In this document: positions 33,560 through 46,604 of the stretch, piece after piece
Layout: the number at the start of each line of letters is the position of its first letter
Position numbering within the stretch: position 1 is the stretch's first letter
Origin: Heligmosomoides polygyrus polygyrus
Taxonomy: Eukaryota > Nematoda > Chromadorea > Rhabditida > Heligmosomidae
DNA: 64,000 nucleotides
Reading direction: 5' to 3'
NCBI GenBank assembly: GCA_947396885.1
Contig: OX377202.1
Span: forward strand, 75,984,643 to 76,048,642
Made by a program: the position numbers and the translations under genes
Notes under the pieces: generated by a model
Seen by the model: only the letters and a program-made list of their open reading frames with translations
Databases searched by the model: none
Told to the model about the DNA's origin: nothing

Positions 33560-35820
33560 ATATCATCTTAACAGCATCTAATATTGTCAAAAATACTACT
33601 GTGTGCCCGTCCCTTGCATCTTCCCATCATAGCTTAACTTCTTTTGATATTGACATTTCCTTTGAACGCCCCAGAAGAATCGCTTCACCGGATGTCACCA
33701 GAGCTGACTGCAGAGCAGTATCTGATCAATTTCTAACTGTCCTTTGGTGGAATGTTTTCTATGGGTACACACTGTTGACAATCTCTACAAAGGGTTCTGC
33801 AAGATGTCTACAATTACCTAGCTCAATACGTCCCGGTTCAGGATGACCAGAAAGGAGGCGTTAGGTATCCTACTTATATTCGAAACCTGGTAGCTCAAAA
33901 GACTCGTCTGTTTAATCAACGTGTAAACGTCAAGGTTCCTCCTTTTCTTATCTCTACTACAGAACGATCTGTTATAAACTGGATTGGCATCTTCGAAGGT
34001 TTCTGGCAAATCAAAAGAAGAAAGTCAACTTCCGCCGCAAAAGTAAAAGTTTTTCTCACTGGTGAAGAACAAGTTATGACCTCATGTGGACCTTTCTGAG
34101 CTTGATGAAAAACAGAAGACTGAAGAGAGATCTACGAATTTTTGGGCTGTATTTACATCCCTTACTAACTCTGATTTTGCCGCATTTATGTCGATTTCTA
34201 CTAGTTGTAATGTGAGTACCGATATGGCAGTGGGACCTAGGAAGATTCTGAAAATTTTGAAGACTATTAGGCCTTCCATGTCTATTTCGTATGATGGTAT
34301 CCCAAATATAGTTTTTTAAAAGCGTGCTCAAACGCTGTATAAGCACTTGGTGATGATTTTAAATATCTCGATAATGTACAGTGATGTTTCTCCTATGTGG
34401 AAAGAACCTATCGTTGCTGCTATTCCGATGTACAATGTTCCTCCTCACTGCTGTCGTACCGGCCAATTAGCAAAACGCCTACTCTTATCGAAGCCCTGGA
34501 AAAGCTAATTCGAGATGAAATTTCTTGTTAGCTTTTCAGAAATCAACTTATCCCTTGCGAACAACACGTTCTCCTAACGAAGGTGTCAACCATCACCAAT
34601 TTGGCAGACTACAATTGTGGTGAAGTATGGTAAAAATGAAGCTAACAGCGATGACGCCATTTAATTCGACTTATCGAAGGTCTTTGACGGGATCAGTTAC
34701 GATGTTATTGTTTAAGATTGAGAAGTTGTGGCTAAAAAGTGTGCTTTTGAGTTTGATCCGTTTATATCAACAGAGAATTTATGTATTATATTATATTATT
34801 ATATTATATGTATTATATAACAGAGAGATTTATGTACGTTAATGTTGGATACTCGTTTTCTACACATTTGCCGTGCCTAAATGATGTTCTCAGGGAGTCC
34901 TCTCTACTTTTTATAACAATATACACCGTAGACCTTCCCACATGTTCAGCTACGCATGCAGATGTTAAAGGTAAGATGTACACCGACGATAGAAAAGCGT
35001 ATCGTATATACGATGATAACAACAGGTTCATCAGGCCTCAGCACAATCCATTATTAACATGACGGACTGTGGCTATGGCTTGGGACATTCCTGTGAACCG
35101 CGATAAATCTGTTCTGCTGCACATTGGAAAATCGGATAGTCCTGAATATTATTTTAGTGGCAAAGCTCCGAAAATTGTGATCTTACTTTAGAACCCCTAC
35201 TAGTGATAATCTTGATGCAAAATTCCATATCAACTGGACATTTCAAAAAGCGTTTGAAGCTGTCTTTATGACATTCAGATCCCCATTCTACTATATATCT
35301 GAAGCACCACAAGGCGTTTGTAATTCCTGTTTTGGAGTACGCATCTCAGATTTAGAGCCTCCATACGAAGAAACTCTAGGCGAAAATTAAGAAAATCCAA
35401 CAAACCACGTCAATTGTGTTGCAAACCTGACCCAAACTACTCATTGTTCCTTCCAAGTCAATCTGATTGATTAACGCTTTCACGACATTGTCGGACACTT
35501 TTTTTGCCGCGTGGGCAATGTCCAACGATGCCGTCGGATATCACCATAAAAATAGTTCATGGGAAATTATCACATATTTAATAGTACATTATTAATCAAT
35601 GAGTCCACTGATATCTACGGTTAAGACGGTTCATGGAAAACTTCATTTGTTGCTGTTTTTCATATCTAACAGATAATATAAATAAAATAGCGGGAAAATA
35701 CGCACTGAAAGGGTTAAAATATTTCAATCTCAAGCGTTTGCTTCACCGACAATTTCTTAACAACCCCCCTAGGACAAGACCAGTTACTGCCTTCTATAAG
35801 AAAATGTATGATATGTAATC
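33560..35820 (+). mobile_element. CR1-like LINE, reverse transcriptase part, heavily decayed
   Basis: Recognisable pieces in order: an endonuclease-RT linker (about 34086-34316, KILKILKTIRPSMSISYDGI), the RT finger region (MWKEPIVAAIP at about 34400, RPISKTPTLIEALEKLI at about 34460), palm (FDLSKVFDGISYD at about 34665) and thumb (VLEYAS at about 35325, then LKYFNLKRLLHRQFLNN after the MITE). Multiple frameshifts. The MITE at 35471-35717 splits the thumb coding. Confidence 0.65.
35471..35717. mobile_element. piggyBac-like MITE, second copy
   Basis: It is flanked by TTAA (35471-35474 and 35714-35717), starts TTAACGCTTTCACGACA and ends CTGAAAGGGTTAA; the interior matches 14909-15180 (for example GAAAATTATCA-type and catttgttgctgtttttcat). 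It has inserted into the LINE at 33560-35820, so the LINE is older. Confidence 0.85.
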
Positions 35821-35934
35821 ATGCGATGTGGAGCAGCGTTCTGATAAGCCAGTTAAAGTTTTATACGCCATTTTACCGTTGATATAGAGAAAATTGATTT
35901 TGAAGTAATCTCTGTCAGAGTCAAACCGACTGCC

Positions 35935-36105
35935 TGCCGACTCAAATTCCGCCTGATCCTTTCAACCATGCCTGGCCGTCTCAATCCCGCCTGGTCGTCA
36001 GTCCCTCCTGGTCGCCATCCGCCCGGTCGCCTGGTCATCACAATCAATCCTGCCTGGTCATCACAACCCATTCCACCTGGTTGTCACAATCCCGCCTGCT
36101 CGTCT
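35935..36105 (+). repeat. Degenerate minisatellite, 18-19 bp unit
   Basis: Repeats of the form ccgcctggtcgtcacaat, varying to cctggccgtctcaatc and cacctggttgtcacaatc, run for about 170 bases. It is GC-rich against an AT-rich background and lies between two LINE fragments. Confidence 0.7.
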
Positions 36106-36244
36106 TTCTCGCTATATCTCGTCATGGCACTGAGGAAGCAATCCAGTGATAAGAACTATGTGGTTGAGGTCTATGCTTGATAGGTGAGACTAATATTTCA
36201 AGCGTTATGTCAAACTTTTTGAACTTTTCTTGTCTATTTAACAG

Positions 36245-37095
36245 TGCCAAAGACTAATCTTAAAAAGAATTGCAGGCATAGATTCGAGGTTAGACTCCAA
36301 TGCTGAGGTGCTGCCTTCACAACCACACTCGGCGTTGTACAGTGTTCTAGTGAAGTTCAAAAGCGACTCCAAGGTAGTGGACGAGAAGGCTTGCAGGATA
36401 ACTTGGGTAAGCATTGGAGAAAAATCCACCAAGGCTGCGACCTATGCTTTTGATAAGGAAGCTGTTAAAGAAGAAATCGAGGCCTCGGGTGAAGAGGATC
36501 TGATGGCCGAATTCGAAGCCGGCGAAGTCCATCTGCATAGACATCCGAAAGCAGTCAACAACGTGGACAGTCGCAGGCCGAGGATAATCAAGAAACCAAG
36601 AGCTCAAGTTCAACCTCCTCAGGCATATGAGAGTAGGGCGCCTGACCTTAATAAGTGAGTTCACCCACTCTGCCAGGCCAGGTTGCACCAGAGAGGAGGT
36701 GGAATACGATCGACTGTTGCGCACTAAAGCTGGAAAGATGAACTGCAACAAAGGTAAGCTGACCCATGTAGTACGGGACCTAGCCAGACATAAACCTTAA
36801 ATTCCTCGCGAGCTTCCTGGGAATTACCATACTGGTCCTTTTCGTTCCCCTCGACCTTTACCTCTTAAAAGCGTTGGCCATGCGCCTATCCTCCCGCAAA
36901 ACTCTGCTGTCACGGCCTAAGACTTATGTTTGACTAAGGCGTTCTGTAACGGAATCCTTGAATTCTTAAAGAGCTCTCTAGATTTTGAATCACTTGCAAA
37001 AAGCAAAACTGAAAATTCATTTATTCTGATAAATGCTCGTTCTGTAATCAATAAAAACTCCAGATTTGAACTTCCTACTATATCAGAAGCCGAAT
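36245..37095 (+). mobile_element. LINE ORF1 and endonuclease start
   Basis: 36308-36658 encodes VLVKFKSDSKVVDEKACRIT, WVSIGEKSTKAATYAFDKEA, then EFEAGEVHLHRHPKAVNNVD and SRRPRIIK, an ORF1 of the CR1-like family. 36660-36790 continues with frameshifts. At about 37015 ENSFILINARSVINKN marks the start of the endonuclease ORF. It is cut off at about 37100 where BEL/Pao sequence starts. Confidence 0.65.
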
Positions 37096-37099
37096 GGCC

Positions 37100-40000
37100 T
37101 TCTTATTACTGAGATTTAGTGCAAAACCACTGCGACGCCAAAGAAACCGCATTGGAGCCATCCTAATAAACAAACTTCCTCGTCGTATTAGAAGCCAGAT
37201 TTATGACAAAACTGGAAACTCCCACAACCTTACACCAATGGAACTTATGCATATCTTGACAGAAATCGTTCACAAGGAAGCGACATTACAGGAGGTTGAC
37301 TTCCACTGCAGGACTGTCACCAGCCTGAGAGAAGAAGGATACGTCAGCCTACAACGACCTCAAAGCCCTCAAAAGGAGCATCCACAACGAGAAACTCAGT
37401 ATTCTCGAAACAGTTCACGACCCAGGACAAAGACTCCAACGCCAACTGGGAGGGAAAGGCCAAAAGCGTGCAGCTTCTGCGAGTCAAACCTGCATTGCAG
37501 CTTTGACTGCACGAGATATCCATCTCCTCAACTTCGCAGCCAGATCACCATGGATAAGAGGTTATGCTACAACTGCTTGTCAAGCCAACATCGAACACGG
37601 GAGTGTCAATCAAAACGGACATGCAGAAAATGTTCCAAACACGATCATACGTCATTATGCTTCCAACAGTCTGCGAACAATCAGGATTCCGAGGAGAAAC
37701 TGTAAACCTCGACAGCCAAGAACACAGCAGCTACACTTCGCTACCGACTCTATAATCACAAAAACCAGCAACACTGACACTACCGACAAGAATATAGTAA
37801 CCACAACGCAATTTTCATCTAATACGACGTCCAAATCATCATCAAAAACCAACAACACCGACACTACCGACAAGAATATAGTGGCTACAACTCAGCTTTT
37901 ATCTAACACGACGTCCACATCTTCACAACCTCCTGTCCTGCTCATGTGCACTGAAGTAGAGGTCTTCAATCCTATCAACCCAAATGCGAGAGTGAGATCT
38001 ACTGTCTTCCTCGAAAGTGGATCTAGCAAAAGCTATATCACCACCAAACTAGCATCGATTCTCCAAGCACCTGTTGAAAAATCAGAAGAAATCTCGATGC
38101 TCTCATTCGGATCGCTCAACCCACTTCCGTTCTTAGCCACACAACATACACTGGGGATTCAAACGTCTAAAGGAGCTCACATCCTTTCTGTCAAAGCTCT
38201 TCAGTTCCTAACAAGTGATATGAAGGTGGCCACGATCACGGAAGAAACGGAGAACTTCATCAATCTACCTACGACACTCAAAAACCTCACATTCTTATTG
38301 GTGCAGATTACTTCTGGGATGTTCTCCTGTACGATAATTTCCATGTGAAGAACATATCCAACGGCTATCAGCTCGAACATTCCTCTATTGGGGATATAAT
38401 CATTGGGAAACCCTTCCATCCAATGAAACCGATTGACTATTGTTACAGTTCCTCATCTTCCGACGACGAGAGACAAGATGAACTATTACAACGGTTCTGG
38501 ACACTGGACACGCAAGGCACACTAGACAACGTTGTCAGTACCGACGACGAAATTTGTCTAAAGAACTTCAACGAGACTATACACTACGACAACGCCGAAG
38601 GAAGATACGTTGTTCAGCTTCCATTCAAGGGAGACAAAAAGGATCTTCCGTCCATTATTCAACTCGCTTACGCCAGGCTCGTCCAAAACATCAAGATGTT
38701 GAGACATAAACCAGATCACCTCGAGGAATACCACAGAATCATCCAGGATCAAATCACACGTAAGATCATAGAAGAGGTGCATGAGAATCAAATTCCTTGC
38801 TATTGCCACTACTTGGCACACCACGCCGTCATTTCTGAGTCCAGTACAACAACGAAAGTACGTTGCGTCTACGATGGGTCGTCTAAAACCAAGAACAATC
38901 TTAGTCTAAATGATCTGCTGTTTCGCGGACCAGTACTACTTCGAGATCTCTCAGGAGTACTCCTTCGCACACGGCTGAGTCCCATTACCATAGCAAGTGA
39001 CATTGAAAAGGCGTTCTTGATGATTGGCCTGGACGATGAAAGCAAGGACTTCACTCGATTTTTGTGGGTAAGAGATCCTCAGCAATCCCTTGCTGGAGGC
39101 AACGTTGTCACCTATAGGTTTCGAAGAGTACCCTTCGGTTTGATCACGTCTCCTTTCCTGCTTTCTGGCACTATACGATATCATCTCTCAATGACGGAAA
39201 CAAAACTCGCGAAAGAACTCATCCGCACTACCTACGTGGACAATATATTCTACGGTGTCAACACAATCGAACAAGGAAAGAAATTCTATACTGAGTCGTA
39301 GAACCTCTTTCTACAAGCAGACATGAGTCTCCGGCAGTATGTAAGCAATTCCACTGAGCTGAATGACTTCTTCGCTGGTGAGGAGAAGGAAGCTTCAAGA
39401 TTGAGCGACACTACCAAAATTCTTGGCATCCTGTGGAACACTCAAGAAGACAACTTCATTATCCGACTTCCTACACTACCGAATTCTGATACACCGTGGA
39501 CAAAGCGACAAGTTCTGAAGATAGTGGCAAAGACGTATGACCCGCTAGGTTGGTGTGCTCCTGTTCTCTTTACCAGTAAACTCTTCTTACAGTCTCTATG
39601 GGAAGAGAAACTAGGATGGGATGACGTCCTACCGAGTCACCTCATCAAAATGTGGAACGAGATAACTTCGAGCTGGAACACATCAAAGATCGCGATTCCA
39701 CGAAGAATAATAGCAGGTACGACAGAGACGTCAACCTTTGAAATTCATGTGTTCACAGATGCATCGAAGGACGGATATTGTGCTGTAGCCTACCTTGTCG
39801 AAACCAACGCAACAGTGAAAGCCTCAATTCTCATGTCTAAGACTCGCTTATTCCCTTTGAAGGCTCCATTAACTATACCTCGTCTTGAGCTTCCAGTTGT
39901 CAATCTGGGATCGAAGTTACTGAGGTATATCCGCACAAATATGTATATTCCCATAAAGAAATCCTTCTTATGGTCCGATAGCGGTGCTGCTTTGATGTGG

Positions 40001-41430
40001 AATAAAAATGGAAGCAATTTGCCAGTTTTTATTCGAAATCGAACTTCGAGCATCAAAGAAAAAAGCGGTTTTACGGTTCGTTCCCGGCAACAACAACCCA
40101 GCTGATATCGGAAGCAGAGGCGTCACAATACAACAACTCATCTCGTTTGATACCTGGTGGAAAGGACTCCGATTCCTTGCTCACTCAGAGGAACACTGGC
40201 CGAAAGACATTTCGTCAGAACAGAATCTGATCAGTTACCTTGCAAAGGTTTCCCCATCAGAACCTCATGAAACCCCTCAACCCGTGAAATATTGCATGAT
40301 TCAGAACGGTTCAGCACTTGGCTGAGACTGCTCCGTGTTGTCTTCCACGTTCTTCTTTTCATAATCAAGAGATCGGACCGAGCCAAACAACACTTTGGAG
40401 AATCAGCAGCAGCACTCTATGAAAATGCGAGATTGTTCTATTTAGAATAGCACAAAATCAAGGATAGAAGAACTCCAAACTATTGCAAAAGAAACGGAAG
40501 CCATCGTGAGTTCTAGACCGCTAAGTACGTGTCAGAGGAGAATTTCGTCCCACCACTCCGGCCTGTAGACTTTCTGCGCTCGTGGACAGTTTTGTCTCCG
40601 CCAAGATTAGAGGAAAGCGAATGGAAACCAAAGACTACTACGAAAGACCAGCTAATAGACGAATGGGATGAGACAAACATGGCGCTCAATAGATTCTGGA
40701 ACCGATGGTCCTCAGAATACCTTACAACTCTGAGGGAACAACACCGCACGAATTATCCACATCCACGATGTACCAACCATTCCCAGCCAAGAAAAAACGA
40801 TATCGTTCTTATACAAGACAAAAACCTCGAACGAGGACAATGGCAAAACCGGCAAATTGTGTCATCATCGGACGACTACGTTCGCTCAGCAGACGTGAGA
40901 CTACCTTCAAGGAAGATCATAACACGACCCATAAACTTGCTTTGCACATTCGAAGTCGACGACGTGAGCAAAGAAGACGAATCATTGAAAGGTACCTCAC
41001 CAACACCAACACCACGTAATCATGGACACCCTATGATAACAAGATCGAAAACGCACGAGTTCGCTATCGATGGCTTCCAACTGAATAAAGACCGAGTCTA
41101 CAATAATTGATTCTGACGGTAAAACGAATGTATCGGGTAAACAGGTACTCAATTAGCTTGCACTCCTTCTCCGTCGGGAGTTTTCTGCATTCCGCAGATA
41201 TAAGTGAAGTAATTCATCACATTCAGCTTTCCAATGGCATTACAGTCTACTGCGGCAAACGTGCAAATGGTGGTCTGCAACGACACATCACTATCATTTC
41301 GCGGCCATCAAAACAACGTATATAAGCACCACGAATCATTCAGGAGTTTCATTCTTGTTCTTGTTCGACCAATAAAGTGTTCTTCAAATCGACGTCCTCT
41401 CCAGCAAACTTATTATTAATATTCTATTAT
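37100..41430 (+). mobile_element. BEL/Pao LTR retrotransposon, 5'-truncated and defective
   Basis: Order on the plus strand: gag C-terminus (INKLPRRIRSQIYDKTGNS), three CCHC knuckles (CSFCESNLHCSFDC, CYNCLSSQHRTREC, CRKCSKHDHTSLC), an in-frame 84-base duplication (NTDTTDKNIV twice, 37767-37935), protease (VFLESGSSKSYITTKLA, where D of D-T/S-G is E), RT 38345-39301 (RCVYDGSSKTKNN, RVPFGLITSPF, YVDN catalytic box), RNase H (HVFTDASKDGYCAVAY, SDSGAALMW) and a C-terminal domain (40529-41110, REQHRTNYPHPR, PRKNDIVLIQDKN). The integrase core is missing between about 40430 and 40470. Stops and shifts at 39299, 38340 and 40060 confirm it is dead. A likely 3' LTR follows; no 5' LTR is seen. It is inserted into, or truncates, LINE sequence at 37100. 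Confidence 0.88.
41115..41430 (+). repeat. Probable 3' LTR of the BEL/Pao element
   Basis: Directly after the last Pao codon (stop about 41108) comes a promoter-like stretch with TATATAAG (41319-41326) and, 45 bases on, AATAAA (41371-41376), the usual R-region arrangement. No second copy is in the window, so the ends are not defined. Confidence 0.45.
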
Positions 41431-43883
41431 TAGTAATAGAAATAGAATTCTTGAGATTGGTTAGACTACCAAAAAAGCACTCTAAAATGGCAACGGCAGG
41501 GTATAGGGCAAAATTAATGTGCCACAAAGGCTATGTATGCATTGTATTCCAAGAAAATGCACTCAACCTTTGAGTGGTCATAAAATTCTTGATCCACACA
41601 GTGGTGACATATAGCTACAAAACTTTGCAAGCATATAGCGCAGTATCATGAAGCAAAGAATTCAGTGAAGGTTGTGGCATGTTGTCTGCTCCAAGATTAC
41701 ATCAGTGTTCCTGGTCAAAGGTGCAGATTTTTTTTTTAAATTTCGTTAGGTGTGATATTCATCCATATGGAGTTTTTTAATGAAACATCACGAAAATACA
41801 TATCTACCATGAGCTGTTATTTTGATTGACTATGGTGACTTATTGAATTCTGACACAACACTATTGCTTCGAGAACCATCAGAACTGTCAGGCTGTGTCA
41901 CCTTGCGCGTAGGGTTTCTAAGCTGGTACAGACTGAATATTCGTGTGGAAGTGTGGACCCACCATGCCTAATCAGTCACCCAGTTTTCAGCTTAGATCCC
42001 AGAATCGATTCTGAGTATTAGCTTTGGTGACCGTAGTGTAACTGCTAATGTTGAGTATGTAGATATCTGTGCAGTCACCAAACCGTCCATGATGCTACAG
42101 GCTTCTAAAAGTGTTAAGAGGAATCTCTTTCCTCGTAGGAAAATGATCTAGGTGGCTGCTCCAGTTTTAGACTCCGCCCGAGTAAGTTTTTTTTTTGGAG
42201 GGGAGGGGTCTGTAAGTAACCACAAGTGGTTAAGTCGGTTAAGCATACCGTTCAAAAAATATCAGCATCAGAAAACTCAGTGAAAAACCCGTCGCAGGAA
42301 CTAGATATAGAGAGGCTGCATGCTGAAATGGTGAGAAATAATGAGATAAGACCCTGAATTTGTTTTCCTTTACTGCTCCAGCCATAGCTTAACAGTTATT
42401 TCCTTTACTGCTCTAGCTATAGCTAAAAGGTTATGATAGCAATATTATGAATTCTTGCATCGTTATGTTGTGTTATGGTGAGGATGAGCATTAATCTGTG
42501 GAAGATTCTGCTGCTTGCAAAGTTCTGGGCAAGAAAAAGTGCAATAAAAGCCGCTTTTGACGCCGTTTCGGATACACTTTTGAAAAAATGGCGAACGTGT
42601 GTCACTTCCGTTTCCGCGTTTCGTATTCCGGTTTCCGGCTATTTTTGAGCGTTTCCGTTCCGTCTTCTGCTTTTTCCAGAAAAATTTCCGTACATCCCTG
42701 GTTATAACGGGAGGGGACTGTATTTGCAAGCTCAGTCTAGCCAACTCTCTTCTGAATTTCCTAGCAAAACGGTATTTCTGTGAACTATAACGTGCTTGAG
42801 CGTAATATAGGTATTTTACCTTAAAGCAAGCTTTCCTAATTTTGTAGTATACTGAACTTCTTTTCAAGTCCTCCCTCAGGAGAAACTCTTTAAGCGAAAG
42901 AAAGAGGCCGCAACAAAGGCCGGCAGCAGGTGTGCAGTCCCTGAGATCGTCTAGCAAACGCATTCTGCCCCTCAAAGCAATTAAACTCTTGCGTCAACCA
43001 GATTATCTTATCATTACTGCAACGTCTCTACATTTGCATGTACTTTTTGGTTCTTCTTCGTGCTTTTTGTGGCAGTCTCGCCCTGAGCAGGGGTCTTCTT
43101 CGATTATACATCATTTTTGATTTTCATAGTATCAGTTCCAAATAGCCAAAATAAAGTGAAAGGTAGTCAGCCTTTCCGCTAGAGCTTCCTTTCAAATTCG
43201 GAACTCACTTTACCCGAATCCGACATGCTGCTCTGAAGTTAGGAGCAACCAGAAGCCAGACCCTCCTATTATTATCACAAAACAGTATCATGCAGTAAGA
43301 ACTATGCCGCTACCCAGGCTGCGAAGAATATCATGAAGGGCGGGACTTGTAATGAATGAGGGGTTTTAAAGTATCAAGATCGTGAATACCTTCCAACTAC
43401 GTTACGTAACCCACTTCAAAAGATGCTGCTCATCTTCCGAATCGGAAGTCACGTTCGACTCACGTAATGTGTCCTTCGGAGAATGATAACCTACGGTGCT
43501 CAGCCCAGGAGGAGAGTAAATGATAGATGATGGATGTCCTTGGCGCATCCCATTATGCACATAGCGGCCGCCGCAATCTCCTCACTTCGGCAGCAGCGGA
43601 TGTTTATCCGTGCACACGTATACTAATAGAACTGTTATTTCCACACTCAGCGGTGCTCGTGCTCCAATACTACACCTCTGCTCATGATTACATTAAATGT
43701 GCGTTAATGTCTCACCATTCGTCACGCTGTTGTGTTTTCCTTCATTTGCCTCCCTACTTTGACGCTCTGATTCGTTTCATTCACTGCGAAGGTTTGAAAC
43801 ATAGCGATACCTGGGTAACATAAACAGCGGCTGTGCGTGGATGTGCGGTCATTTCGTTCAATTTTAGGAAACATATAACGATT
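41431..43883. other. Interval with no gene recognised
   Basis: One short plus-strand frame at about 42010-42150 (SISFGDRSVTANVEYVDICA, then KRNLFPRRKMI before TAG) looks protein-like but has no splice context; it may be a transposon remnant. The long minus-strand frame 42463-42975 is judged spurious. A poly-T/G-rich spot lies at 42187-42210. Confidence 0.4.
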
Positions 43884-44190
43884 TGGACGCGTGGAGCGCA
43901 GTCGGAGGAGGCGCCGGCTGTCGCCTGCACTCGATACCAGGTTCCTGGTTCGGATTTCCCGCCCAGGCCAAGCAAGCCTTCCAGCTCTCCGGGGTCGGTG
44001 AATTGGTACCAGACTTGTCTGGGAAGGATAAAGCGCTGACTTGTTCATCGCCTGGCCACCGCAAGTTTTTGCATGGCCAAATACGCATTCAACTCGTCTC
44101 CACGACATCCCGTAGAAGTAGAATGCGTGGCGCATCCCAAAGGGGATTGAATAACGCCGTCCTTTATCTTTATCTTTACCTTTATGACGA
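43884..44190 (+). mobile_element. SINE family A, near full-length
   Basis: It has a tRNA-like head (A-box GAGCGCAGTCGG, B-box GGTTCGGATTTCC), body with GGGGTCGGTGAATTGGTACC and ACTTGTCTGGGAAGGATAAA, then GCATCCCAAAGGGGATTGAA, and a (CTTTAT)n tail (ctttatctttatctttacct), a usual SINE 3' end. It is very similar to 57606-57895. Confidence 0.85.
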
Positions 44191-44985
44191 TTTAGCAGTG
44201 CGACTAACTATCGCATCCGTATATCCTTTCTAATAAAGCACTTCATCTAACAACATCAATTTCTCGCCTACATATAGCAAACGGAGGCCCAAAGCTTTGA
44301 GGCCTGGGTGCTGTTGAATCCATTAGGTGTGGAGAAGTCTTGCCGCCTGCCGTCAGGTGGCAGTGAACACAACAAGCAAAACCGCAACAAATTACAAACT
44401 CAGTTAGTAATATAATTCCCATTTAAACTTAGGAATACTTCGGGTCTTAAAGATGTTATCTCTAGGATTCAAGCCCTAAACGTCAACTCAATCCTACAAC
44501 TGTAACGAAAATTGGCTGAAGAAGCTCAATTTTTTGGAGACATCTCGTAACCTTGTATAACCCTAAACCTATATCTATTTAACGGATTTTTCTTCGTTGT
44601 CCGGGTCCGAAACCGGATGCTCATAAAAACAACCAAGAGACTATTTCATACTTCTACTTCAGCACCCTAAACACCCGATATAGATAAGGCCAATCTACTC
44701 ACCCTGGTCTGAACGTGTTGCTTACAAAAAAAATCCTTTAAAAAAACTAATTTTAGTTGGGTTTGAGTTTGCCCCTTTACCCTCTACACCCCACCCTATC
44801 ACAATGAGAAGAAGAGCAGGCATTCAATGGCTGATGTTCTGAATGAATTATGGATGCGTGCTCTGTCCTCCTTTCGTCGTCGTTGCATCTATCCGAACCC
44901 CATAACGACCGCCATTCCTCTGTGAATGAACAGTTTCGTGAAAAGGTCGTGTTAAAGGTCAAGCATCTTTTTTTCAAAGCTCTCG

Positions 44986-45321
44986 ATGTCAACTACAAAG
45001 CCCGATGAAAATAAGTTTTCTATTAAAAAAATATTGACTTCATCAATAAAAAGCGATGAGACCCACGAGTCCGGTTATCTCCCTGATTGTGATGCTTCAA
45101 CCGTCGGTTCATATGCTACATTTTTGAGCTATCAAGCGAACAAACAGAAGTCGTTAACATCCAAATCATTCTTCTTAGAAAGCACGAGAACTGTATTCAT
45201 TACCGCAAGAAATATGTATTTTTGCCCCTTCTCGAAGCGTCGAATTCATGCTCCATACTATTGCTTAGCGCAGCTTAATGGCTTTCTCTATTCTAAGGCC
45301 CTATGTACATTGGTCGCCTAG
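44986..45321 (+). CDS. Open frame with an eh1-like motif near its start
   Basis: The 111-codon frame begins MSTTKPDENKFSIKKILTSS; FSIKKIL resembles the eh1-type repressor motif (F-S-I-x-x-I-L) seen near the N-terminus of many homeodomain proteins. The Ser/Lys/Asp-rich sequence to about residue 70 (GYLPDCDASTVGSYATFLSY) is protein-like; after that it looks random, so a donor should lie near 45180-45230, but I see no consensus one. No homeodomain sequence was found downstream to 50 kb. Function not assigned; it could be the first exon of a gene or chance. Confidence 0.25.
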   Translation: MSTTKPDENKFSIKKILTSSIKSDETHESGYLPDCDASTVGSYATFLSYQANKQKSLTSKSFFLESTRTVFITARNMYFCPFSKRRIHAPYYCLAQLNGFLYSKALCTLVA

Positions 45322-45554
45322 AAACCATTTGTAAGAAACAACAACTGTCGACACATGACTTGCCCCTCGTCACAGAGGATGCTTCCCAGTGCCCAATTAA
45401 TAGGGAATGAAGCAACGCCATGTGGTCTCAGGAACTCATTGCCAGCTCTGAAAAATACTTCATCCACACAAAGAGGAATGCTGCTCTCCTTGCCACGAAT
45501 CGCGTATGTTCATCGTTACCAATCTTTGAATGATGTAGCCCTAAATGGCATGTT

Positions 45555-45845
45555 GAAGGGTAAAGGATAGAAGGCGACGTCGATCTCTTTTGCGATACGC
45601 CACGCATCCCACTTCTATGGGATTCCGCAGAGGTGGTTTGAATGCATATCTGGCCCATACTGACTTGCGCTGGGCATTCGATAAATACGTCAGTGTTTTG
45701 TTCTCTCCAGACAATTCTGCTAGCAATTCATCGACCCCGAGGGGATGGAGGGCTCTGGTCTTTGCTGGAATCCGAACCAGAAAAATGGTCCCGCCTGCAT
45801 GCGACAGTCGGCGCCTTCTTCAACAGCGCTGCCAAGCGCGCAATG
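45555..45845 (-). mobile_element. SINE family A
   Basis: Minus-strand copy: tail words acgccacgcatccca and ttctatgggattccgcagag at the left, head words gaatccgaaccag and gcgacagtcggcgcc at the right. Confidence 0.8.
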
Positions 45846-46604
45846 GCACAATGTTATACATCTGTTTTAGCTCCTACTAAGGACTTTTTATTCCCGGATT
45901 ACGACGACTTTTGAGTCAAACATGAGAAGTATAGAAACACTGCCGTAAGAACGGATGATTGCCAGTGGGAAATGCGCGCTCTTGACTGGAAACCTTAGGC
46001 TATAGAAGTCTCTTTTCATGCAATTACGGCACACTGTCCCTTTAACAGGCTGTTACTTGATTCTGAGTAGGCAAACGTAGACACACGAAGAACGAGATAA
46101 AATCAGCATCTAAATGTATGAGAGAAAAACACGTACAAAAGACAACAGAGTGGGATGTGTTTCACAGAGGAGGTTTACGAGTTCTATAGACGAATGCTCG
46201 TTGCAAAGAAAAACTTATAGCTCGGCACAGAGAGCAGAGCTCTCGTACCCTCAGGAACATGAACTCTCGGATAAATGAGAATCAAGAGACGAGGCAGTGT
46301 CGTACTTCCCTCAGGATAGGAACGATACATTCTTGAGAAAAATGGAGACAACACCAGAAATGAGGCTATAAATGCAAGACTGATATTGCAAAGGTTTCCC
46401 GTAGACGAATCATCTAACAGCCGTGGGTGGACATAATGTAGGCAAAGCAGCTTCAGTTCTCACTGGAATGCCCCTTATGCACTCCTCTAAGTCAGACTGG
46501 ATAGATCAGAACCCACAGAGGTCGATGGAAGGTGTCAGGTATCGTGTTGGCATTGCCCATAACCATTTTTCCGACTGCGCTGAGGAATCCTTCCAATGCA
46601 CCAA

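Noticed and set aside
42463..42975. 170-codon minus-strand frame
   Set aside because: Low-complexity Arg/Lys-rich translation of purine-rich sequence with no motif or splice context; several frames this long are expected by chance in 64 kb.
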